Shown here piece by piece: positions 1 through 8,509 of a stretch of DNA of 35,397 bases (its first letter is position 1; each line of letters opens with the position of its first letter). The stretch spans positions 472,406-507,802 of the forward strand of contig SCFE01000083.1 in the NCBI GenBank assembly GCA_004352715.1, read 5' to 3'. A program made the position numbers and the translations under genes. This DNA is from Hofstenia miamia (taxonomy: Eukaryota; Xenacoelomorpha; Acoela). Below the pieces are notes generated by a model. The model saw only the letters and a list, made by a program, of their open reading frames with translations, had not been told where the DNA came from and did not search any database.

Positions 1-1
1 T

Positions 2-751
2 GATGATATAAGACCTCAAACACCATATACGATCATTCCCAGATATGCAGATGACACTAATATAATTATCCCTTGTTTTAAAGATCGAAATTCACCACCC
101 AATAATACTAAATTTTTACATGATGAAATGATTGGAATATTCGATTGGGCAACCTCTAATAATTTAAGAATTAACATCAAGAAATCAAAACATCTACGAT
201 TCTGTTTAAATCATACACCTATATGTAAATGTAATTTGAGTTCAATGCAATTTGAAGAAGTTTTTTCCACGAAAGTTCTGGGTGTTCATATTGATTCTGC
301 AATGAAATTTAATAACCACACACGTAAAATGATTTCTTTTCTAAATTCAATAAATTATATCTTTGAAGATCTCAAAATAGCAAATTATTCAATTGAATCT
401 CGATCAAAGGTATTCGAAGCTTTAGCTCTAAGTAAGATAAATTATTGCATCAGTGTTTATGCTGGTGAGCATACGATTATTAAGAAATTAAACAAATATC
501 TTTCAAGATGCTATCGGAAAAATTATACAAACTGCTTAATATCAGCTACCGATTTACTATATAAACAAGACATTGCCAACTACTACAGAATCATGAAAAA
601 CCGAAAACATCCTTTATACCAAGAATTCATACGCCATAGAAGAAATCCAACGATTACTCGATCTAATCAAACACTGTTACTGCCCTTAATTAGAACTGAA
701 GCCTTCAAAAGATCTTTTGTGAATCGAGTTATCTCGTATGGAATCTTTTAA
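2..751 (+). CDS. LINE ORF2, C-terminal part with reverse transcriptase active site (5' end outside window)
   Basis: The frame is open from base 2 to a TAA at 749-751 and runs off the left edge. It carries the reverse transcriptase catalytic box as RYADDTNIII near the start (bases ~47-76). After this come the usual post-RT pieces: FDWATSNNLRINIKKSKHL (the W..NNL.IN..K stretch), VLGVHIDSAMKF (the L+G+.+D box) and a thumb/C-terminal region ending FVNRVISYGIF. This order is that of CR1/Jockey-superfamily non-LTR retrotransposons, which copy their RNA by target-primed reverse transcription. The first ATG in this frame (128) is internal and is not the true start. No stop or frameshift interrupts the visible part, so the copy looks young. 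The same 3' end recurs at 6639. Confidence 0.85.
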   Translation, partial: DDIRPQTPYTIIPRYADDTNIIIPCFKDRNSPPNNTKFLHDEMIGIFDWATSNNLRINIKKSKHLRFCLNHTPICKCNLSSMQFEEVFSTKVLGVHIDSAMKFNNHTRKMISFLNSINYIFEDLKIANYSIESRSKVFEALALSKINYCISVYAGEHTIIKKLNKYLSRCYRKNYTNCLISATDLLYKQDIANYYRIMKNRKHPLYQEFIRHRRNPTITRSNQTLLLPLIRTEAFKRSFVNRVISYGIF

Positions 752-889
752 ACATCGTGGTTTCTATCTCTTCTTCATATTGTCTGTTGTTTTTCTAATT
801 TTTCTATAATTTTTGTTGAATTTATTTTACACATCCCCCTGTATTTGGAGCGATGTAAATAAACCTGCTTGTTGTTCTCTCTCTCTCTT
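752..889 (+). mobile_element. LINE 3' UTR with AATAAA and TC-repeat tail
   Basis: After the ORF2 stop there is a short 3' UTR, an AATAAA at 858-863 and a TC tract at about 876-889. Bases 708-874 are identical to 6639-6805, so this is the 3' end of an interspersed family. The tail is a simple repeat rather than poly(A), as is common in CR1-like elements. Confidence 0.75.
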
Positions 890-1434
890 TAATCTAGTTT
901 TCTTTTGTTCCTCGCTTTAATTTTGATAATCCGTGTTCTTTTCTTATATTTTGTAAATACTCTTTTTGTTTCCCTTACTATTTAATGTTTTGTTAAGGTA
1001 CTTTTTTTTCAAATTTTATTTCTTTTTATCCACGTAAAGGTGAATAATGTCTTTTTTTGTTATTGTAGTCTAACCGTAGCCTAAAGTATATTAACAGTAA
1101 CGCATGCTGCTAAATTTAAGAGTAAAAAATTTCTCACTATTGCAAAATAATGCTCAATACTCACTTGCAAATTTTAATCACTAGCGCAGCCTACCCTAAT
1201 TTGAAAATGTACATATTTGTTTTTTAAAAATCTATCGAAATCATAGTTATTAATTGCGGAATATTAATTCTCTTTAATAATAATTTAGATATATGTGATA
1301 ATTTAATTATTAGTTTAAACAATTTTTAAAGGAATATCACGATATATTTCAATTTATATTTTCACAAAAATGTTTTTGAAAATTTGCAAAAACTGAATCC
1401 TTTCAAAATAGTGTATGATTTAATTTCATAAAAC
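890..1434. other. AT-rich spacer, no feature seen
   Basis: T-rich and A-rich runs with no ORF of note, no convincing splice-bounded coding stretch and no repeat recognised. It ends in the left target duplication of the hAT-type MITE at 1427-1434. Confidence 0.5.
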
Positions 1435-1785
1435 CAGAGTTGGCATGTTTTAAACAGAACCTGTTTATAACATGTTTTAAACACTGTTTAAAACAACTGT
1501 TTTTACAGTTTTTTTCCAAATTTATATGGGAAAGCTTGAAAAATATTTTTTGGTTTCGTCAATTCGTATTTTAATAACCGATTTTCTAGCGAAAATAGCA
1601 AAACTTGGGTTTTGTTTACGTGTATGAAACGTAAAATTAATGTTGATGCGTTCAGCATAAATTAATGTTTGCTACTATGTTTTTAGCAAAATTTTCGTAT
1701 CTTGAGCTGGTTCTGCATAAAAACAAAAAGCATTGTTTTGAACGTTTAAAACGTTTTTTTGCAAAAATACACCTTTGCCAACCTT
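1435..1785. mobile_element. hAT-type MITE, 351 bp, 8-bp target duplication CATAAAAC
   Basis: The element is bounded by perfect 8-bp direct repeats CATAAAAC (1427-1434 and 1786-1793). Its ends are imperfect inverted repeats: left CAGAGTTGGCATG, right (reverse complement) AAGGTTGGCAAAG. Just inside, both ends carry GTTTTAAAC palindromes (around 1448, 1480 and 1490 on the left, 1743 on the right). An 8-bp duplication with CAGAG..-type ends is the hAT signature. There is no transposase ORF; the 70-residue minus-strand ORF overlapping it has no recognisable domain. Confidence 0.7.
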
Positions 1786-1793
1786 CATAAAAC

Positions 1794-2611
1794 CCAACAT
1801 ATTTTTCAGGGTTAATACGTAGTGGCAACCAATCAAACATTATATTGCGTCTTCGCTTTTGCATGCATTAATACAATTATGCCAACAATGAGCTACTAAC
1901 TAGGGCTTACTTGATAGACAATTCTCCCAATGATTATGGGTAATGCAAGACATCATAGTATTTTAGTATGTTTCTAGTAAGTTACTGGTGAGTTACTAGC
2001 CTAGTAAGTTACCAGTAGCCAGTTTCAAGGTTGCTGCTTTGTCAACGCTAAGCTCAGCAATTCATTGAACTCAACGTGCCTAGGTGTAGTTGGTAACAAC
2101 TGTTTCTGGCTGTGTCTTCTAAATGAGCAGTTTGTTTCAAATGCAAACTGTATGTTATACATATTATGTAAATATTTAACCAGCTAAGTCGATGTGATTT
2201 ACTATATTATGTGCCTATAAATAGTGGTTAATTTGCCTTCTGTGCAAAGAGTAACTACAGCATAAAAAAATTCGCAATTAAGACTATGCGCGTAAAATGT
2301 TGGTCATGTTTCTTCTAAATTGACCTTTCCAATTTGCTAATCAATTCCAAACTGTATAATTACGTGTATGTGTGTATTTTTTGCAGATTGCAAGAGAATT
2401 TTTAAAAATGTGTACAATGGGAAATTGTGCGTGCAATTTTTTTTTATATAAAAACTTCAATAATTTTTAATGAATATGGGAATTTAAAAATGCTTTAGGA
2501 AATGTTCAGTTTTGTGGGCACTTCCTAATATAAAAATACAGTCTAAAAACTGCTAAATTGCGCTTTGTATACTTTTCTCAAATTTCCATTGTACAAGAGT
2601 GCATGTATGAG

Positions 2612-2613
<2 letters not shown>
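1794..2613. other. Non-coding spacer with a short repeated word
   Basis: No gene seen. Around 1975-2017 the word AGTAAGTTAC and close variants repeat (TAGTAAGTTACTGG, GTGAGTTACTAG, TAGTAAGTTACCAG) and partly form an inverted repeat. The rest is featureless AT-rich sequence. Confidence 0.4.

Positions 2614-2638
<25 letters not shown>
2614..2638. repeat. (TA)n microsatellite
   Basis: Uninterrupted TA dinucleotides for about 25 bp. Confidence 0.9.
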
Positions 2639-2643
<5 letters not shown>

Positions 2644-2732
2644 GGATATTTTTTCAAATAAATTCTGGCACTCAGGACAATTTTTGGTACTTTATACAAG
2701 GCACACTAGCTTTTTTCTGATGATTGGAACAA

Positions 2733-2768
2733 TTCTCTCTCTCCCTCTCTCTCTCTCTCCCTATCTTT
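2733..2768. repeat. (TC)n tract at the 5' edge of a LINE copy
   Basis: TC dinucleotides with CCC interruptions, directly before LINE-derived sequence. The LINE 3' ends at 876 and 6813 also run into TC tracts. Confidence 0.85.
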
Positions 2769-2922
2769 CTTCGTCAATTAACTATTGCATCCTCTGAAGC
2801 TTTACCTCAATTACATCAAGAAGAATTTCGATTTTCTGACAACGTACAATTAAAGACGTACAACTTTTCAATTGGAAAAGACTTCTACATTAACCATAAG
2901 TGCTATATTTTGTTAATTAATT

Positions 2923-3197
2923 ATGCAAGATAGTCCTTTCACTGATCCTTCTATAGAGAAGATTATTAAACCTCTTTCTCAAATTGAAAGTATAATTACT
3001 GAGCTGCACAGCTCAAAAAGGCAAACGAGTACTAAGCATCTAGGTGTGCAAATTGTTTAGTTTCTCCACTGCCAGAAATTAAAAACTCTGCTTCCTCACA
3101 TACAGCCTTCTCCAAATTATGTCCTGTTTATTTACGGGAAAAAGAAATATTAATTCATAAAATAGATTGGGGTAATATTCCTCCATCTAATAATTGA
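2923..3197 (+). pseudogene. LINE ORF1 remnant with zinc-knuckle-like end
   Basis: An ATG at 2923 opens a 46-codon frame (MQDSPFTDPSIEKII...) that ends at TAG 3058-3060. A second frame, open from 3036, reads RCANC (3042-3056), a histidine and KLCPVYLREKEI, then ends at TGA 3195-3197. C-x2-C..H..C followed by CP.Y..EKEI resembles the zinc-knuckle tail of gag-like ORF1 proteins, which bind the element RNA. A frameshift near 3030-3045 separates the two parts, and the protein is far shorter than a normal ORF1, so an internal deletion is likely. The second frame is in phase with ORF2. Confidence 0.5.
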
Positions 3198-3251
3198 CTA
3201 TCTACTTCAAAAGATTATTTCCCAACATTCCTATTACTCAATGCGAGATCA

Positions 3252-4439
3252 ATGAAAAAGAAAATTAATTATCAATCTAATAATTTTAAGAAAGCTTCTG
3301 ATTTACTCAGTTTAGATTTACAACAATACAACATTGATATCTGTCTTGTAACAGAAACATTTCTCTCAGAAAAAGTGCCCGATCATTTTGTTACCATCAA
3401 TAATTATAATATGTTTCGTTGTGATAGATTGATATGTTATTGCAAAAAACCAAACTGTACTAAGAAACATCGTGGCGGTGGGGTATTGATTTATATACGC
3501 TCATCTTGGGAATCCAGTGTAATTGAAAGAAAACATGATTTAGAGTCAATGTGGATAAAATGTAAACATGATGCAAGTTCAGCAATATTTCTAATTAATG
3601 TCACCTACTTTCCACCAAACTCAAAAGAAAGTGATTCTCTTAATAAGTATCTTTGTTACTCATTTACTAAAAATTTACAATCTAATCCTGGAGCTTCTAT
3701 TATTATTGGTGGTGACTTTAATCAATTTGATTTAACTGATTTTATCCTGGATTCAAACCTTACCTTAATTGATTCTCCTCCAACAAGAGGTAATTCTAAA
3801 CTGGATAAAATTCTTACGAATCGTTTTATGTCAATTTCTAATGTAAGTACCATCAAACTTTGCTTTCCTACTGACCATCTTGGACTCAGAATACACTCTA
3901 AGAAATCGTTTCCTCCAATTCGCAACGTATTTTATTTCAGGGACACCTCATATGTATACCGAAATATCTTTGATCATGCGATATCTTCATTAGACTTCAG
4001 CAATGTTTATTCTACAGCAAATGTAAATGACGCGGCTGAGATGTTAGACAACATCATTAAAACAACTTTCGAACAAAGTTTTCCAGTTCGCCAAGTTAAA
4101 ATCTCTGACAGGGATCCTATTTGGATGACACCAAAGATCAAATATTTACTTAACAGAAAAAAAGAACTTGTTCAGAAAAAACGAATACATAAAGCAAATG
4201 CTATTGAGATTAAGATTGCTAAAATGAAGTTATATCAACTTAATCGTTTAGGGTCAAGACAATGGTGGAGACACTTAGACAATATCACCCATAGAAAGCA
4301 CAGCAACAATAGAATTATATGGAACTCTTTTGAACCGTCTCAGTTGAATAAAGATCTCGCAGAACGTAGTTGTCGTAATGAAAATAGCAATCAACGCATA
4401 CCTCCCCCCAGTTTTCTCTACATGGCAGTCCTCCTATAA
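3252..4439 (+). CDS. LINE ORF2: apurinic-like endonuclease and RT linker, frameshifted at a C-run
   Basis: The frame is open from 3198; the ATG at 3252 lies within the conserved start TFLLLNARSMKKK. Endonuclease landmarks appear in order: LNARS, LVTETFLS (catalytic E), HRGGGVLIYIR, VTYFPPNSK, IIIGGDFNQFD (catalytic D/N) and FPTDHLGL (catalytic D/H). The domain nicks target DNA to prime reverse transcription. Next come the linker DPIWMTPKIKYLLNRKKEL and QWWRHLDNITHRK, typical of CR1-like elements. The frame ends at 4439, but frame +1 continues the protein with IELNEVSYLLRTCKRTSPG and IPFWVF (to 4546), the start of the RT domain. The switch falls at a run of six C (4404-4409), so one base may be lost or miscalled. 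Confidence 0.85.
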   Translation: MKKKINYQSNNFKKASDLLSLDLQQYNIDICLVTETFLSEKVPDHFVTINNYNMFRCDRLICYCKKPNCTKKHRGGGVLIYIRSSWESSVIERKHDLESMWIKCKHDASSAIFLINVTYFPPNSKESDSLNKYLCYSFTKNLQSNPGASIIIGGDFNQFDLTDFILDSNLTLIDSPPTRGNSKLDKILTNRFMSISNVSTIKLCFPTDHLGLRIHSKKSFPPIRNVFYFRDTSYVYRNIFDHAISSLDFSNVYSTANVNDAAEMLDNIIKTTFEQSFPVRQVKISDRDPIWMTPKIKYLLNRKKELVQKKRIHKANAIEIKIAKMKLYQLNRLGSRQWWRHLDNITHRKHSNNRIIWNSFEPSQLNKDLAERSCRNENSNQRIPPPSFLYMAVLL

Positions 4440-4547
4440 TCGAATTAAACGAAGTATCTTACCTTCTCAGAACATGTAAACGTACGTCACCTGGTGCTAC
4501 AAATATTCCTTTCTGGGTATTTCGTCAATACTGGGACCTTCTTGCCN

Positions 4548-5310
4548 AAGTGAAGCTCTTGTCAATTTGTTCTTGAAGCATAACAAACTTTTCATTGTAT
4601 TTTAAGTCAGGTACTTCATCAATTAGACGATGAATATTATAAGACAAACTTTGGAGACGAGTGCTTTCACAACAACAAAAGCGCCGCAAAGCTGTTAGTA
4701 GTTCTTCCAATTGTGACCAAGAAGATATATTCTTAGAAAGGTAGCTAATGTGCTTAGGAACAGAATGTGAAGCTGCTAAGTAACAAATGGAACTTTGATC
4801 TTTAACAAAAAATTCAATGAAGACACATGTTGTTTTTGTAATGCCTTCTCCACACAATCGTAACAGAGTTAGAGTACAAGCACTCTTTGAATAAACAATA
4901 TATCCATCCAAGTGGGATTCAATTCCAGAACACAAGTCAGAAATACTAGAAATTTTATCAAAATCTTTAAATTTGCATAAATCATCTGAGTTAAAAGTAC
5001 GCGATTTGTTCAATTTTGAAATAGATTCAGAACCACGCTTCTTTGTAATAGATGGCAGACACGATGAAGGAATAGTTTCATTAAAAATCGTAGGCGGTAC
5101 ATTTGGTATTTTATATCGTCCTTTTAATGTCCAGCAGTTTATTTCTTGTGGCCAATGTTTTCTACAGATAAATACTAGATTTGGAAGTGAAGTGTGGGAA
5201 TTCGGCAAGCATTTCACGAACGGATGTGTCTTCCTAAATTTGTATACAGATGCTTTTCCTTCGTTTCTATAATTCGTCCTGCAATCATATACAGAGCACT
5301 TATTTGGCAT
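4548..5310 (-). CDS. THAP-type zinc-finger protein (C-terminus cut by assembly join)
   Basis: Reads from ATG 5310 down to the n at 4547; the few residues beyond the n belong to the neighbouring LINE contig. The first ~90 residues look like a THAP DNA-binding finger: MPNKCSVYDC supplies the first two cysteines, VYKF the early strand, FICRKHWP the C-x2-H pair, and IPNVPPTIF the closing PxxF-type motif. The tryptophan usual in the middle is missing and the stretch KTHPFVKCLPN looks a few residues short, so zinc binding is plausible but the fold may be altered. The remaining ~165 residues have no domain I recognise. THAP domains occur in P-element-type transposases and in host regulators; no transposase motif is visible. 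Single uninterrupted exon. Confidence 0.65.
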
Positions 5311-5477
5311 GCTAATAGCAAGCGTAATGCAAGAAGGTTACACTAATGCACTAATTACGCGTACAACGTAATGCAAAACCCCTTTCGAATATAATTCTCA
5401 TTGGCTTACAAGGCGACATTGGTGCGCCTCACATTCATGCGGAAGGCAGTGGAATTATCAATGCTTGTTCTAGGCCT

Positions 5478-5810
5478 TCAATGAAAACAACAACTATTTA
5501 TCTTTCCTCTCCTGTTTATTATAGAACTCCTTGTATATATATATATATAATTCAATATGTTGGTCGTTCTTTGTTTATTCATTAGTCTTTGTTTATTTAA
5601 GTTATTAATAATTAGAGCTTCAGAAATCTTAGTATTAGGTGTTTTAATAATGATCTTAAAATTATTGATGTTTTCTCGATGTTGGTGAGTATAAATTTCG
5701 GAATTTAAGTTCCCTGAAAGATGTTCATTAACTTGAGTTTGAAGATGTCGCTTTGTTTCACCGATGTAAGAATGGTGACATTTTTCACATGTGAACTTGT
5801 ATACAATTGA
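5478..5810 (-). pseudogene. Penelope-like element fragment: GIY-YIG endonuclease end
   Basis: Frame open from 5810 (after TAA 5811-5813) to TGA 5478-5480, 110 residues with no ATG near its start. It opens VYKFTCEKCHHSYIGETKR and continues LQTQVNEHL, NNFKIIIK and ISEALIINNLN. The pattern VYK..C..C...YIGETKR.L..R..EH is the GIY-YIG nuclease that ends the single ORF of Penelope-like retroelements. The reverse transcriptase that should precede it (higher coordinates here) is absent: an in-frame stop and a repeat-like stretch come first, then the N-run. A TA microsatellite (about 5534-5550) is read through near the C-terminus. Fragment, probably dead. Confidence 0.75.
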
Positions 5811-5813
5811 TTA

Positions 5814-6054
5814 TAATTCTAAACTGCTTAAAAACTAACGTTTCATTAAATAAATGGAGCATTTAGTGTTTGCACCTTTTATTTCAGGGCTTGGTCGAAT
5901 TTGGTCGAATGTACATATTATATGGGTCGGATTTGTTGGGAATGCTAACAATTTTTTGCAGGTCGGCTCGGGTAAAAATGTTAGCAATTGTGTATGGTTC
6001 GGGTTGAGTCGAGTCCATTTATTAGTGTCTAAATTGTTCAATTTCATTATATGT
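5814..6054. other. Unclassified repeat-like stretch beside the gap
   Basis: Contains repeated words such as GGTCGAATTTGGTCGAATG, GGGTCGGATTTG, GGTCGGCTCGGGT and GGTTCGGGTTGAGTCGAG, and twice TGTTAGCAAT or ATGCTAACAATT. It looks transposon-derived, but no ends are visible because it runs into the N-run. Confidence 0.4.
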
Positions 6055-6638
6055 NNNNNNNNNNNNNNNNNNNNNNNNNNNNNNNNNNNNNNNNNNNNNN
6101 NNNNNNNNNNNNNNNNNNNNNNNNNNNNNNNNNNNNNNNNNNNNNNNNNNNNNNNNNNNNNNNNNNNNNNNNNNNNNNNNNNNNNNNNNNNNNNNNNNNN
6201 NNNNNNNNNNNNNNNNNNNNNNNNNNNNNNNNNNNNNNNNNNNNNNNNNNNNNNNNNNNNNNNNNNNNNNNNNNNNNNNNNNNNNNNNNNNNNNNNNNNN
6301 NNNNNNNNNNNNNNNNNNNNNNNNNNNNNNNNNNNNNNNNNNNNNNNNNNNNNNNNNNNNNNNNNNNNNNNNNNNNNNNNNNNNNNNNNNNNNNNNNNNN
6401 NNNNNNNNNNNNNNNNNNNNNNNNNNNNNNNNNNNNNNNNNNNNNNNNNNNNNNNNNNNNNNNNNNNNNNNNNNNNNNNNNNNNNNNNNNNNNNNNNNNN
6501 NNNNNNNNNNNNNNNNNNNNNNNNNNNNNNNNNNNNNNNNNNNNNNNNNNNNNNNNNNNNNNNNNNNNNNNNNNNNNNNNNNNNNNNNNNNNNNNNNNNN
6601 NNNNNNNNNNNNNNNNNNNNNNNNNNNNNNNNNNNNNN
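6055..6638. other. Assembly gap (584 N)
   Basis: Unsequenced. A LINE 3' end begins exactly at its right edge, so the gap probably holds more of that LINE. Any apparent ORF crossing it is meaningless. Confidence 0.99.
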
Positions 6639-6822
6639 AAAGATCTTTTGTGAATCGAGTTATCTCGTATGGAATCTTTTAAACATCGTGGTTTCTATCT
6701 CTTCTTCATATTGTCTGTTGTTTTTCTAATTTTTCTATAATTTTTGTTGAATTTATTTTACACATCCCCCTGTATTTGGAGCGATGTAAATAAACCTGCT
6801 TGTTGCTGCTTGTCTCTCTCTC

Positions 6823-6853
<31 letters not shown>

Positions 6854-6854
6854 C
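6639..6854 (+). mobile_element. Second LINE 3' end with AATAAA and long TC tail
   Basis: Bases 6639-6805 are identical to 708-874, covering the last ~14 ORF2 codons, the stop, the 3' UTR and AATAAA (6789-6794). The tail differs: CTGCTTG followed by a TC tract from about 6813 to 6854. The 5' side is lost in the gap. Confidence 0.85.
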
Positions 6855-6976
6855 AAAAAAAAAATTTTTTGACTATAGTCAAAAGACTAATCGTGTGGAA
6901 CCCTTTTAATGCATATACGAATTCTATCTAAATATTGTCGCAATCAGTCAACAAAAAACCTTAACTTAACGAAACT

Positions 6977-7086
6977 GTCGCACACTGCCGTTAAGGCTTA
7001 AGTTAAGGTTACGTTAACGGCAGTGTGCAACGGGATTAGCTGAACCTTAACTTAGCAATTAACTTAACTTAACGGCAGTGTGCGAC
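6977..7086. repeat. Foldback (inverted-repeat) element, ~110 bp
   Basis: The left arm GTCGCACACTGCCGTTAAG (6977) matches the reverse complement of the right arm ending GGCAGTGTGCGAC (7086). A third internal copy, CGGCAGTGTGCAACG, lies around 7018-7032. TTAAGTTAAGG-type words fill both arms. It looks like a small MITE or a hairpin remnant; no clear target duplication was found. Confidence 0.6.
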
Positions 7087-7497
7087 GGGGGTAAGTTATT
7101 TTAAACATTTTGTCTCAATATTTGGCATCTGATAGTTTGAAATGCATTTCAGCTTGGCTAATTAAAACGTTAAATTCATCGTGAAACGATCGTGATCCAA
7201 CAGGAAGGGCCATGCCCCACCTCTTAGCCACGGCCCTGGTAACCGAGCAGGCAATTATCTTGCTCGGGAACAGATGTTACACAGAGTGCATTTAAAGGTG
7301 TGTTCCCACTATCGACTTTTATCACCGATTTGTTGACAGTCTGAACGCTCCATCCGATTTTTGACAAAACATCTAAATTACTGTCATTTGATATTTAATC
7401 TACCATCTGATAAAAATCGATACTGGGAACAGTACTAAAACTAGTGGAATCGCTACTTGAAATTGAATTGCTTAAGCCATTTTGTTGTTGATTTGGT

Positions 7498-7616
7498 ATG
7501 CTACACGAACAACTTTAGTCATTTAATTAGTTTTGGACCAAAGTTGGGGAGGGGATGCTACACGAACGATTTTTGTTGGCGACAAAGATTGGTGACAAAA
7601 GTTGTTCGTGTAGCAT
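7498..7616. repeat. Foldback with GCTACACGAAC ends
   Basis: Left end ATGCTACACGAACAACTTTA, right end TTGTTCGTGTAGCAT: near-perfect inverted repeats. A second direct copy of GCTACACGAAC starts 57 bp after the first (7500 and 7557), so the left arm is a tandem of a ~57-bp unit. Confidence 0.65.
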
Positions 7617-8000
7617 AGTGTTACAACAACTTTTTATAATTTCAGTTTTCATTGTAAAATATTTAAGAAAGAATTACAAGAATATCCGAATATGCAGAAA
7701 TATTTATAATATGAAATATTAATATTGCTCATTTAACAAAAGTTGAACTAAAATATTAAAATATTTTTCAATATTAAATTTTTTGAATGTGCATTAGCAA
7801 CAAGCTATTTTATGTTATATTTTAATGTGTTTATTCAAAGAACATATATTGTTTCAATATCTGTATTCGTATTTTCTTGACTATTATTAAAGCCTGGCCT
7901 GATGAAATGTGCTTGTTTGCATTCCTAAATGAGTGATCGTAATAATGACCTTGGATTTGAGCGGCAAATTGCATAATTATAGCGCGCATTTCACTAAAGC

Positions 8001-8128
8001 ATGGAGATGCCATCAGTGAGGTCCCATGAAGATCTTATTAAATTAATTGAAATGGTCGAAGAAAAACATATTCAGAGTGGGATGTTTCTTCTGATGACTA
8101 TATAAATGTAATAACTTCCTCATACTGA
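8001..8128 (+). pseudogene. MADF-domain-like fragment, frameshifted
   Basis: An ATG at 8001 reads SHEDLIKLIEMVEEKHI, then a stop at 8103-8105. Another frame continues EWDVSSDDYINV to TGA 8126-8128. Together these resemble the start of a MADF domain (LI.LVE....LWD.....Y), a DNA-binding module found in Harbinger accessory proteins and in host regulators. Only the first ~40 residues are present and one frameshift breaks them. Its place inside a TAA-flanked inverted-repeat element supports a transposon origin. Confidence 0.35.
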
Positions 8129-8509
8129 TTGCATATATTCATCGCTCTAAAAACTATCGAAATTAATGAATCACATTAAAAATACGATTGTTTTTGAGCT
8201 ATCGCGGCCTACAGAATGTGTAGTAACCTGCGCTGTTNAGTTCGCGCGGCCTACAGAATGTTTAGTAACCCAATCGAATCACTATTTTATGTTCAAATGT
8301 TTTTGTTTACTACAAAGGATTCTTTTTGATGAGTTAATTGTTTTAATTTAATACTGATACGCAAGTATACAAATCATGATTATTAATTCTATAAACTTAG
8401 CTAATTTTAAATATTACAGTCCGAAATGAACTCTGAAAACGATTGAAATTATAGCTTAAAATTGTTTATTTATCTTTGAAGGTGACAAAAAAGTTGGTCG
8501 GAACACCCT

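Larger units (their letters stand above)
2769..4546 (+). mobile_element. LINE (CR1/Jockey superfamily), 5' part, cut by a single-n join
   Basis: A 5' leader (2769-2922) is followed by a broken, short ORF1 (2923-3197), then ORF2 with a complete endonuclease and the first part of the reverse transcriptase. The copy stops at the single n at 4547, after which an unrelated minus-strand gene begins. It may belong to the same family as the 3' fragments at 2-889 and 6639-6854, but the pieces do not overlap, so this is inference. Confidence 0.8.

Noticed and set aside
2101-2355. Possible ancient duplication (two TCTTCTAAAT..CAAACTGTAT blocks)
   Set aside because: Similarity is short and patchy; not distinguishable from AT-rich background by eye.
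3722-3925. 67-residue minus ORF
   Set aside because: Antisense shadow of the LINE endonuclease.
4973-5272. 99-residue + strand ORF
   Set aside because: Antisense shadow of the THAP ORF.
5854-6729. Long ORF across the N-run
   Set aside because: Made almost entirely of N; the same holds for the ORFs at 6051 and 33918.
7831-8013. 60-residue minus ORF MASPCFSEMRAIIMQF...
   Set aside because: Overlaps the + strand MADF-like fragment inside a transposon; no recognisable domain.
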